From Kocuria sp. p3-SID1428 (GTDB lineage Bacteria > Actinomycetota > Actinomycetes > Actinomycetales > Micrococcaceae), in NCBI RefSeq assembly GCF_025149945.1, contig NZ_JALXVH010000073.1, positions 1 through 9,954 on the forward strand: a stretch of 9,954 bases of DNA, read 5' to 3'. How positions within the stretch are numbered: the stretch's first letter is position 1; each line of letters begins with the position of its first letter. Under the pieces are notes generated by a model. That model did no database searches, was not told the DNA's origin, and worked only from the letters and a program-made list of their open reading frames with translations. The position numbers were made by a program, and so were the translations under genes. Shown here piece by piece: positions 1 to 7,138 of the stretch.

Positions 1-46
1 GGCGCATCAGACAGCGTCAGCGGCCTGCGGATGACGACGGGACGGG

Positions 47-1897
<1,851 letters not shown>

Positions 1898-1936
1898 GCG
1901 GAACCCGGCCTGCCTCTCGTGCTCGCGGATCGGTGC

Positions 1937-1956
1937 CGTCGGGTCCGGACCCGACG
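1937..1956. repeat. 20-bp perfect palindrome upstream of recQ
   Basis: CGTCGGGTCCGGACCCGACG reads identically on both strands. It lies 40-60 bp before the recQ GTG and about 50 bp after the flavoreductase stop. As RNA it folds into a 7-bp stem with a 6-base loop. No T-run follows, so it may be a terminator-like hairpin for the upstream gene, a leader structure of recQ, or a dimeric repressor site. It does not match the actinobacterial LexA box as I know it. Confidence 0.55.
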
Positions 1957-1960
1957 AGAT

Positions 1961-1984
1961 GCCCGAGCAGTCTAGCCCTCGGGC
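1961..1984 (-). promoter_or_regulatory. Inverted repeat around a possible recQ -10 element
   Basis: Perfect 7-bp arms GCCCGAG (1961-1967) and CTCGGGC (1978-1984) are separated by 10 bp. On the minus strand the spacer holds TAGACT (1969-1974), a TANNNT -10 candidate for recQ. No convincing -35 is seen. The arrangement could be an operator covering the -10, or a hairpin terminator for the upstream flavoreductase transcript. Confidence 0.35.
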
Positions 1985-2008
1985 CTGTCTCGCGGGGCGG
2001 CGGCGGGT

Positions 2009-2875
2009 TCAGCGACGACGCCGCGGGTCGGCCCGCGTGCGGTCCTTCCAGTAGCCGTGGATATCGAGCTGGTGCTTGTTCAGCCGCACCCGCTCGGAGA
2101 TCCGCTTGCGCAGGGCCTTCATGGCGTGCGACTCCCCCGCCGCGAAGACGAAGAGCTCCTCAGGATCCCCGAGATCGAGCTCGTCCACGGTCGGCTCCAG
2201 GAGACTGAGGCAGCCGCCGGGAAGGGGTGTGGAGTCGCGGTGCATCCACCGGATCCGCACGTCGGCCCCGGTGCGGGAGGCCAGCTGCTGCTGCTCGGCG
2301 GCGTCGGCCACCTCGATGACGGCGGACACCCGAGAACCGGCCGGCGCTTCCTCGATCAGGCGGGAGATGGCCGGCAAGGCGGTCTCATCGCCCAAGGCCA
2401 CGTAATGCGCAGCGGCAGGGAACGCACGGGCGCCCTTGGGGCCGAGCACACCCAGTTCGTCACCCGGAGCCGCGCGGATGGCCCAGCTGCCGGCGATCCC
2501 GTGGTCGTGGAGCACGAACTCGATCAGCAGCTCGGCCTTCTCTGGGTCGAAGCCGCGCACGGTGTAGCTGCGGGTCTCGGGCTTGTGACCGCCGGGCCAG
2601 CGCAGGCCCTTCTCCGTGGACTCCGGCATGGGCAGCACGCCGGTGGACGGCTCTGGGAAGAGCAGCTTGACCTTGTCCGAGGGCGCGAACTCCTGGAACG
2701 GGAAGCCGCCGAGGTCCTCCCCCGTCAGCACGATCCGACGCAGCCGCGGGGTGATGTCCTCGACGCGGACCACGCGCAGACGGCGGATGCCGATGCCCTC
2801 GCGCTTGCGTTCCCTGCGCTCATCCCGACGATCGCGCGCACTCTCCGGCGTCGAATCGCGACGGTTCTTGGACAT
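2009..2875 (-). CDS. Siderophore-interacting protein (FAD-dependent ferric-siderophore reductase family)
   Basis: A 288-residue member of the SIP/ViuB family, cytoplasmic flavoproteins that reduce imported ferric siderophores with NAD(P)H so that the iron is released. The FAD-binding signature RSYTVR is at 102-107, followed by a flavin-phosphate region (HDHGIAGSWA, 123-132). The C-terminal SIP domain carries LGDETALPAI (161-170), AGESHAMKALRK (246-257) and the terminal GYWKDR (274-279) typical of the family. An unusual, highly charged leader of about 29 residues rich in Arg, Glu and Asp precedes the core; the start is still convincing because an AGGAGG Shine-Dalgarno sits 6 bases upstream. 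It is divergent from the lipoprotein gene, and no siderophore importer or synthesis gene is in view. I searched the upstream region for a DtxR/IdeR-type iron box and saw none, so iron control is not supported by this sequence. Confidence 0.93.
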   Translation of the reverse strand: MSKNRRDSTPESARDRRDERRERKREGIGIRRLRVVRVEDITPRLRRIVLTGEDLGGFPFQEFAPSDKVKLLFPEPSTGVLPMPESTEKGLRWPGGHKPETRSYTVRGFDPEKAELLIEFVLHDHGIAGSWAIRAAPGDELGVLGPKGARAFPAAAHYVALGDETALPAISRLIEEAPAGSRVSAVIEVADAAEQQQLASRTGADVRIRWMHRDSTPLPGGCLSLLEPTVDELDLGDPEELFVFAAGESHAMKALRKRISERVRLNKHQLDIHGYWKDRTRADPRRRR

Positions 2876-2880
2876 GACGG

Positions 2881-2886
2881 CCTCCT
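2881..2886 (-). promoter_or_regulatory. Strong ribosome binding site of the siderophore-interacting protein gene
   Basis: AGGAGG on the minus strand (cctcct on plus), followed by 5 bases and then ATG. It fixes the start that gives the charged N-terminal extension. Confidence 0.85.
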
Positions 2887-2907
2887 GGCAACCAGATCAG
2901 ACTCGCC

Positions 2908-2937
2908 ACGCTATCCAGCCCGGCAGATCGGCGCCAA
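2908..2937 (-). promoter_or_regulatory. Candidate promoter of the siderophore-interacting protein gene
   Basis: On the minus strand TTGGCG (2932-2937) and TAGCGT (2908-2913) are 18 bp apart and resemble -35 and -10 hexamers. Transcription would start near 2901, giving a leader of about 25 bases that contains the AGGAGG site. This is inferred from sequence resemblance only. Confidence 0.4.
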
Positions 2938-3068
2938 CACCTTTGCCTGTTCGACCAGCACTGACCACCCCCGCCCGGATGCGCCAGATCTCGCGACGAT
3001 GTTGAATGGAGATGCTGCGGAAGCCCCATCGGCCGCCCCTTCCTCCGGCTGAGATCCGCGCAGATGAC

Positions 3069-3073
3069 AGGAG
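3069..3073 (+). promoter_or_regulatory. Ribosome binding site deciding the lipoprotein start
   Basis: AGGAG lies 4 bases before the ATG at 3078. An earlier in-frame ATG at 3006 would place 24 residues, including several charged ones, before the signal peptide and has no comparable site, so 3078 is preferred. Confidence 0.7.
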
Positions 3074-3077
3074 ATCC

Positions 3078-3689
3078 ATGAAGCTCGCACCCCGTCACCT
3101 CGCCCTCACCGCGGCGCTCGCCCTGACACTGACCGCCTGCGGCTCCGACGACGACAGCGCTGAGGCCACGACGCCGGCCGAGGAGACCTCGCAGGCTGCG
3201 AGCTCCCCGGAGGCCGCCCCCTCGACGGAGTCCGAGCGGCCGGCTGAGTCCGGGCAGTCGTCGGGACCGGCGGAGGAGACGGCCGAGTCCACGACCTCCC
3301 CCGCACCGCACTCCGCCCCTATGGAGGAAGGCGTCGTGCCCGCCAACCCGGGGCCCGCAGACATCCCCGGCTTCACCGAGGAGCCGGCGGCCGGTCAGGC
3401 CCCGGCGCAGCAGGGCCAGGCCGATCAGCCTGCCTCAGGAGGCCAGCCGGGCCAGACGGGCGCCACCGGACAGGACCAGAGCGCCCAGAACCCCGCGGGG
3501 CTCTCCGACGAGGCCTTCGCCCACTTCCAGGCAGGCGGCGCCTGCTACTCGGATGTCTTCCCCGCCGGAATCCCCAGCGCCTCGGCCCTGCAGGAGATCC
3601 AGGCCTACTGCGCCACCACCGACCCGGCGGACTGGGATGTCACCGACGGCGTCCCCAACCCGTTCGGGGTGCCCGACCCCGTCAGGTGA
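3078..3689 (+). CDS. Secreted lipoprotein with disordered acidic Ser/Pro/Gln-rich linker, function unknown
   Basis: A 203-residue predicted lipoprotein. The signal peptide MKLAPRHLALTAALALTLTAC ends in the lipobox LTAC, with C21 as the lipidation site, so the mature protein should be anchored on the outer face of the membrane. Residues 22-80 are acidic and rich in Ser, Thr, Pro, Ala and Glu. Residues 100-140 are rich in Gly and Gln with many GQ dipeptides. Both stretches look disordered. Only the last 60 or so residues look folded, beginning LSDEAFAHFQAGGACYSDV, and they hold the only two other cysteines (C156, C178), which could form a disulfide. I do not recognise the C-terminal domain; it does not resemble a substrate-binding protein, so a link with the divergent iron-related gene is not supported. 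The 3' end overlaps the convergent LysR remnant by 8 bp, leaving no room for a separate terminator. Confidence 0.85.
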   Translation: MKLAPRHLALTAALALTLTACGSDDDSAEATTPAEETSQAASSPEAAPSTESERPAESGQSSGPAEETAESTTSPAPHSAPMEEGVVPANPGPADIPGFTEEPAAGQAPAQQGQADQPASGGQPGQTGATGQDQSAQNPAGLSDEAFAHFQAGGACYSDVFPAGIPSASALQEIQAYCATTDPADWDVTDGVPNPFGVPDPVR

Positions 3690-4302
3690 TCCGGTCCTGC
3701 TGGCCCAGACGCTCGCGGATCAGCCCCATCGTCGCTGCGGCCCGCGCGGTCCGCTCCGCCTCGGGCGACCAGGCCAGCACCACGGGCTCCAGGACGGCGT
3801 CGCGGGCCAGCGGCACCGTCACGATCGGCAGTCCCTCGCGGCTCAGCGGCACGGGGGCCGGCAGGTACTGGATGCTGAACCCAATGCCGCGGGCGACCAG
3901 CGAGCGCATGAGCTCGAAGTCGGCCGTGCGGTGGGCGATCCGCGGACTGAGCCCGAGCCGCCGCAGCTGCGTGAGCGTGGACTGACCGCTGGGCGGCTGA
4001 TCGAAGAGCACCAGCGGCTCCTCGGCCAGCTCCGAGGCCTCGATCCGCTGCCGATCCGCCAGCCGGTGGTCACCAGCCAGCGCCACCATCGGCTGCGCCA
4101 GGAACAGCTGTCGCCGGGGCAGGTCGGCAGGAAGGGCCAGCTCGTAGGCGATCAGCATGTCCAGGGATCCGTCGCGCACCAGCTGGGCGAGCTCGGTCCC
4201 GGAGCCCTCCCGCACGGACAGCTCCAGCTCCGGATGCCGCTGCGCCAGTGCCGTCCACAGCTCGGGGACCGCGGTGGGTGCGAGCGTGGTGTAGCAGCCC
4301 AC
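3682..4302 (-). pseudogene. Truncated LysR-family regulator: effector-binding domain only, HTH missing
   Basis: The 206 residues from the GTG at 4302 match the C-terminal effector (periplasmic-binding-like) half of a LysR-type regulator: VGCYTTLAP at the start, RHPELELSVREGSG, then DMLIAYEL, LVLFDQPPSGQS and RGIGFSIQYLPAP. LysR proteins are normally near 300 residues, with a winged helix-turn-helix in the first 60-90. Reading upstream in frame, LysR-like linker sequence (LRRAGELPRGLSGDALSGPVS) continues to about 4365. The frame then turns into Pro/Arg-rich sequence without a start codon, and no HTH appears in any minus-strand frame up to and beyond 4500, where crcB1 begins. No frameshift or stop breaks the remaining domain. 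If translated it could bind ligand but not DNA, so it is most likely a remnant. Alternatives are a non-standard start or an assembly error. Confidence 0.8.
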
Positions 4303-4370
4303 GGAGACCGGCCCGCTCAGCGCGTCCCCGCTCAGGCCGCGTGGCAGCTCGCCGGCGCGGCGCAGCCGCG

Positions 4371-4448
4371 GCCATCCCGCCGCACGACGCGGCCCGCGCC
4401 TGGGCGCAGGGCGCGGTCGAGGAGCTGACGGGGGTCGCGCTGGGCTGA
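4371..4448 (+). pseudogene. Possible 3' remnant of a lost plus-strand gene
   Basis: From about 4371 to the TGA at 4446-4448 the plus strand reads roughly 25 codons, almost all ending in G or C, giving a helical peptide (PPHDAARAWAQGAVEELTG). It has no start of its own; the open frame upstream is only the antisense of the LysR remnant. The position, directly against the point where LysR similarity stops, suggests the tail of a gene once divergent from the regulator. The peptide is too short to name a family, and at this GC content a chance reading frame is possible. Confidence 0.3.
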
Positions 4449-4461
4449 GGGTGAGGGTGGG
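4442..4461 (+). promoter_or_regulatory. G-quadruplex-type motif upstream of crcB1
   Basis: GGGCTGAGGGTGAGGGTGGG has four G3 tracts with loops of 4, 3 and 1 bases, a canonical intramolecular quadruplex pattern on the coding strand. It ends 41 bp before the crcB1 ATG and would probably be in its mRNA leader. Fluoride riboswitch hallmarks were looked for in the same leader and not found. Confidence 0.45.
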
Positions 4462-4490
4462 AGTGAGAGGATGCCTGCTGTCTCTCGCCC

Positions 4491-4496
4491 GGAAGG
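4491..4496 (+). promoter_or_regulatory. Ribosome binding site of crcB1
   Basis: GGAAGG followed by 6 bases and ATG at 4503 supports this start, which gives a hydrophilic N-terminal stretch of about 20 residues before the first membrane segment. Confidence 0.65.
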
Positions 4497-4502
4497 ATCC
4501 CC

Positions 4503-5054
4503 ATGGCCCCGCGCTCAGCCGTCCCCTCGCCCGCTGCTGCCCCGCGGCCTGCGCACCTGCGGGCGGGCGCGATCGCCCTGGTGCTGGTGGGCGGGACGCT
4601 GGGCACGGCCGCCCGCGAGGGTGTCTCCCTGGTCCTCGGCACGGACTCGGAATTCCCGCTGGGCACCCTGGCCGTCAACCTGCTCGGCGCCTTCCTGCTC
4701 GGGCTGCTGCTGGAAGCGCTGGCCCGCCGCGGGGCCCACGAGGCGCCGCTGACGCACCTGCGCCTCCTGCTGGGCACCGGGTTCATGGGCGGGTTCACGA
4801 CCTACAGCACGCTGGCCCTGGACGCGGCGCAGATGCTCGGCTCCGGGGCACCTGCGCTGGGTGCGGTCTATCTGCTGGGCAGCGTGATCGCCGGCGGCAT
4901 CGCGGCATTGGCGGGCATCGCGGTGGCCGCGGCCCTGCGGCCTGACGCAGGCGCGGAATCCTGCCCTGAGGCCGACTCTGACCTCATGGCCACATCCGTC
5001 GCGGGCCCCGCAACCCACCCCAGCACCGACCCTCGTTCGGGTGAGGCCCGATGA
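4503..5054 (+). CDS. crcB: Fluoride channel subunit, CrcB/Fluc family (first of pair)
   Basis: A 183-residue Fluc subunit. Fluc proteins are small dual-topology membrane channels that let fluoride leave the cell. Four hydrophobic segments are visible (about 22-40, 54-72, 87-112, 118-145). The signatures are present: GGTLGTAARE (30-39), FPLGTLAVNLLG (51-62) with the conserved Asn59, and GTGFMGGFTTYST (91-103). At the two Phe-box positions following TT, where family members normally have F and F (TTFSTF), this subunit has Tyr101 and Leu104. Hydrophilic extensions at both ends (1-20 and 146-183) make it longer than the usual 120-130 residues. Its TGA overlaps the ATG of the next crcB gene, which points to translational coupling and to a heterodimer of two oppositely oriented subunits. 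No promoter with a TANNNT -10 was found close upstream. Confidence 0.95.
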   Translation: MAPRSAVPSPAAAPRPAHLRAGAIALVLVGGTLGTAAREGVSLVLGTDSEFPLGTLAVNLLGAFLLGLLLEALARRGAHEAPLTHLRLLLGTGFMGGFTTYSTLALDAAQMLGSGAPALGAVYLLGSVIAGGIAALAGIAVAAALRPDAGAESCPEADSDLMATSVAGPATHPSTDPRSGEAR

Positions 5055-5443
5055 TGACGCCGCTGCTCTTCGTGGCGATCGCCGCGGCCGGCGGCGTGGG
5101 AGCGGCCTGCCGCTTCGTGCTCGACGGACTCCTGAAGTCCCTCTCAGAGGCCGACTTCCCCTGGCCCACCGTCCTGATCAACATCACCGGCTCGCTGCTG
5201 CTGGGCCTGGTCACGGGATTCGCCGTGAGCGGGCTGCTGCCCGAGGCCTGGCGCCTCGTGCTCGGCACGGGGTTCCTGGGCGGCTACACCACGTTCTCCA
5301 CGGCCAGCGTGGACACCGTCCGCCTGCTGCAGCAGCGGCGCTGGACCGCAGGCATCGTGCACGGGCTGGGGACTCTGGTGATCGCGGTCGGTGCGGCAGG
5401 GTTCGGGCTGGGCCTGGGCCTGTGGCTCGGGCCAGCGGCCTGA
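5051..5443 (+). CDS. crcB: Fluoride channel subunit, CrcB/Fluc family (second of pair)
   Basis: A 130-residue Fluc subunit of typical length with four hydrophobic segments. Motifs: GGVGAACRF (14-22), FPWPTVLINITGS (36-48) with the conserved Asn44, and GTGFLGGYTTFST (72-84). The usual GT after the FP motif is replaced by PT (P39-T40). Phe-box positions are Phe82 and Ala85, so only one of the two standard phenylalanines is kept. The start at 5051 overlaps the stop of the upstream gene as ATGATGA; a second ATG at 5054 is also possible. GTGAGG just upstream (5041-5046) may assist initiation. Paired crcB genes are common in Gram-positive bacteria and the two products are expected to form one antiparallel heterodimer. 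Confidence 0.95.
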   Translation: MMTPLLFVAIAAAGGVGAACRFVLDGLLKSLSEADFPWPTVLINITGSLLLGLVTGFAVSGLLPEAWRLVLGTGFLGGYTTFSTASVDTVRLLQQRRWTAGIVHGLGTLVIAVGAAGFGLGLGLWLGPAA

Positions 5444-5444
5444 C

Positions 5445-5460
5445 ACCGGCCTCAGCCGGT
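5445..5460 (+). terminator. Hairpin just after crcB2
   Basis: ACCGGC-CTCA-GCCGGT gives a perfect 6-bp stem with a 4-base loop, one base after the crcB2 stop codon. No T-run follows, as is frequent in high-GC actinobacteria. A second short hairpin, GGCCGGTCCGGCC (5490-5502), could serve the convergent SDR gene. Confidence 0.45.
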
Positions 5461-5602
5461 CCCAGGCGGCTTCCCCACTCAGCCGGGAGGGCCGGTCCGG
5501 CCACCCCACTCAGTCAGCCGCGCCCGTTCGGTCTCCCCTCTCAGTCCGCCGGGTCCGTTCGGCTTCCCGTCTCAGCAGCCCGGTCTGCTCCCCGCTCAGC
5601 CG
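5451..5602. repeat. Degenerate tandem repeat, unit about 31 bp
   Basis: The core CTCAG, mostly preceded by a C-rich TCCCC-like stretch, recurs at 5451, 5478, 5509, 5540, 5571 and 5595, giving spacings of 27, 31, 31, 31 and 24 bp. Text between cores is partly alike (for example CCGTTCGG at 5524-5531 and 5555-5562). The array fills the crcB2-SDR gap and extends into the SDR coding end. Each core reads CTGAG on the minus strand and so carries a TGA. Confidence 0.6.
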
Positions 5603-7061
5603 CCCGCGCCAGGATGTTGCGCGCCATGGACGGGAAGATGAACCCGTGGAACGGGTACACGCCCCACCAGTAGGCCTTGCCTGCCGCTCCCTGCGGGAAG
5701 AAGATCGCGCGCTGGCGGTACTCTGTGCCCCCTCCGTGCTCAGGCACCGCGGACAGCTCGAGCCAGGCCTGCCCCGGGGCCTTCATCTCGGCGTGCAGCA
5801 GCAGGGTCCGGGTTCCGTCGGGCCCGGTGGTGATCGACTCCACGCGCCACCAGTCCACGGCCTCGCCCACGGCCAGGCGGTCGCTCCTGCGCCGGCCCCG
5901 AGCCAGTCCCACTCCCCCGGCCAGCTTGTCCATGACCCCGCGCACCGACCAGGCCAGCGGCCACGAGTACCAGCCGTTGTCCGCGCCGATCGCCTGGATC
6001 ACGGCCCAGACGTCGTCCGGTGAGGCCGAGCCGGAGCGGCTGCGCTCATCCACATAGACCCTGCGCCCCGCCCAGTCCGGATCCGAGGGCAGCGGGTCCG
6101 AGGGCGGAGTGTTGGCCGCAGAGGCCCAGGTGGTCTCGACCTCGTCGGCTGCCAGCTTGCCCAGCGCCAGGCGCACGGCCCGGCGGTAGCCCGTCAGCCC
6201 CTCCGCCGGCGGGGCAATGTGCTCATCGATGTCGTGGTCATCCGTCACGGCGTCGTGCTGCAGGGACTGCACCAGCGGGACCGCCAGCGGGCGCGGGATC
6301 GGCGTGGTGAGCGCGACCCACCAGCCCGCCAGGCGCGGTGCGGGGATCGGCAGCGCGTAGACCCGGCGCTGAGCCAGACCGGCCTCGTGCGCGTAGCCGT
6401 ACATGATCGCCCCGTAGGTCAGGACTTCGCGCGAGCCGATCCCGAAGCGGCGGTTGGTGCCCTCCGGGATTTCGGGGGCGTGGACCAGGTAGTGCAGCAG
6501 GTCCCGCACCGCGATGGGCTCGATCCGGCGCAGCACCCAGCTGGGCGCCGGCATGACCGGCAGGTTCTCGGTGAGGTGGCGGATCATCTCGAACGATGCC
6601 GAGCCGGAGCCGATCACCACGCCGGCCTCGAAGACCACCGCGGGGACGTCGCCCGCCAGCAGCGCATCGCCTACCGCGGTGCGCGAGCGCATGTGCGGGG
6701 AGAGCTCCACGCCCTCCGGGTGCAGCCCTCCCAGGTAGACGATCCGACGCACTCCGGCCCGGGCGGTGGCGGCTGCGACCGTGCGCGCCATGGCCAGCTC
6801 CGTCGCCTCGAAGTCTGAGCCCGAGGACATCGAGTGCACCAGGTAGTAGAAGGTCTCCACGCCGCGGGAGGCCCTCTCCACGGTCTCGGCGTCGCCCAGA
6901 TCGCCCTGGACCACCTCCACGTCCTGGCGCCACGGCACCCCCTCAAGGCGCTGCGGCGAGCGCACGAGCACCCGCACCGCATAGCCGGCCTCCAGCAGAC
7001 GCGGCACCAGGCGCCCGCCCACATAGCCGGTGGATCCAGTGACAAGCACGCGAGGAGTCAT
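5541..7061 (-). CDS. SDR-family NAD(P)-binding oxidoreductase with C-terminal DUF2867-like domain
   Basis: A 506-residue two-domain protein. The first 300 or so residues form an NmrA/atypical SDR Rossmann unit: MTPRVLVTGSTGYVGGRLVP contains the GxxGxxG dinucleotide loop (9-15), followed by VLVR (31-34), GDLGD (53-57) and IVYLGGL (107-113). The second half (about 330-480) resembles DUF2867, with DDVWAVIQAIGADNGWY, AVDWWRVESI and YWWGVYPFHGFIFPSMA. This fusion is widespread in actinobacteria and its substrate is unknown to me. I chose the ATG at 7061 over one 10 codons upstream because the Rossmann strand begins right after it and TAGTGT lies exactly 7 bases before it. The last 18 or so residues (RGADRAAETGSRTDPAD) are encoded within the 31-bp repeat, which also provides the stop. 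It is divergent from thrE1 with 77 bp between starts. Confidence 0.85.
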   Translation of the reverse strand: MTPRVLVTGSTGYVGGRLVPRLLEAGYAVRVLVRSPQRLEGVPWRQDVEVVQGDLGDAETVERASRGVETFYYLVHSMSSGSDFEATELAMARTVAAATARAGVRRIVYLGGLHPEGVELSPHMRSRTAVGDALLAGDVPAVVFEAGVVIGSGSASFEMIRHLTENLPVMPAPSWVLRRIEPIAVRDLLHYLVHAPEIPEGTNRRFGIGSREVLTYGAIMYGYAHEAGLAQRRVYALPIPAPRLAGWWVALTTPIPRPLAVPLVQSLQHDAVTDDHDIDEHIAPPAEGLTGYRRAVRLALGKLAADEVETTWASAANTPPSDPLPSDPDWAGRRVYVDERSRSGSASPDDVWAVIQAIGADNGWYSWPLAWSVRGVMDKLAGGVGLARGRRRSDRLAVGEAVDWWRVESITTGPDGTRTLLLHAEMKAPGQAWLELSAVPEHGGGTEYRQRAIFFPQGAAGKAYWWGVYPFHGFIFPSMARNILARAAERGADRAAETGSRTDPAD

Positions 7062-7068
7062 GCACCTC

Positions 7069-7074
7069 ACACTA
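7069..7074 (-). promoter_or_regulatory. -10 element for a probably leaderless SDR transcript
   Basis: TAGTGT on the minus strand is followed by exactly 7 bases and then the ATG at 7061. The 7 bases include GAGG, so a short leader with a Shine-Dalgarno cannot be excluded. No good -35; an 8-bp palindrome CGCATGCG (7092-7099) occupies that place. Confidence 0.5.
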
Positions 7075-7125
7075 CGCGGGAGCACCGACAACGCATGCGC
7101 CGCAGCCCGAGTCGTCTCCGCACGA

Positions 7126-7131
7126 TACGGT
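7126..7131 (+). promoter_or_regulatory. -10 element for a probably leaderless thrE1 transcript
   Basis: TACGGT is followed by 7 bases and the ATG at 7139. There is no Shine-Dalgarno sequence in front of this ATG, so a transcript starting at or next to the A of ATG is the simplest reading. No convincing -35 hexamer. Confidence 0.5.
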
Positions 7132-7138
7132 CTCGTGC

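Noticed and set aside
1..46. Part of a further gene at the left edge
   Set aside because: 46 bases after the recQ stop show no start, stop context or motif that supports a call.
2057..3052. 331-codon open frame on the plus strand opposite the siderophore-interacting protein gene
   Set aside because: No domain or signal is visible and it covers a well-supported gene with a strong ribosome site on the other strand.
2876..3077. Iron-dependent repressor (DtxR/IdeR) box between the siderophore reductase and lipoprotein genes
   Set aside because: No sequence close to the TTAGGTTAGGCTAACCTAA-type palindrome is present in the gap.
4303..4502. Fluoride riboswitch (crcB motif) ahead of the crcB pair
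   Set aside because: I looked for the characteristic conserved stem and pseudoknot segments and found none; only the G-rich motif stands out. A covariance-model search would settle it.
4070..4798. 242-codon minus-strand frame across the LysR remnant and crcB1, considered as the missing LysR N-terminus
   Set aside because: It is in a different frame from the effector domain, contains Ser/Arg/Pro-rich low-complexity text and shows no helix-turn-helix.
5451..5602. CRISPR array
   Set aside because: Units are degenerate, contiguous and about 31 bp in total, without identical repeats separated by unique spacers, and no cas gene is nearby.
6238..6933. 231-codon minus-strand frame inside the SDR gene
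   Set aside because: It is the same strand in another frame, and its Gly/Arg/Pro-rich translation is an out-of-frame reading of the SDR coding sequence.
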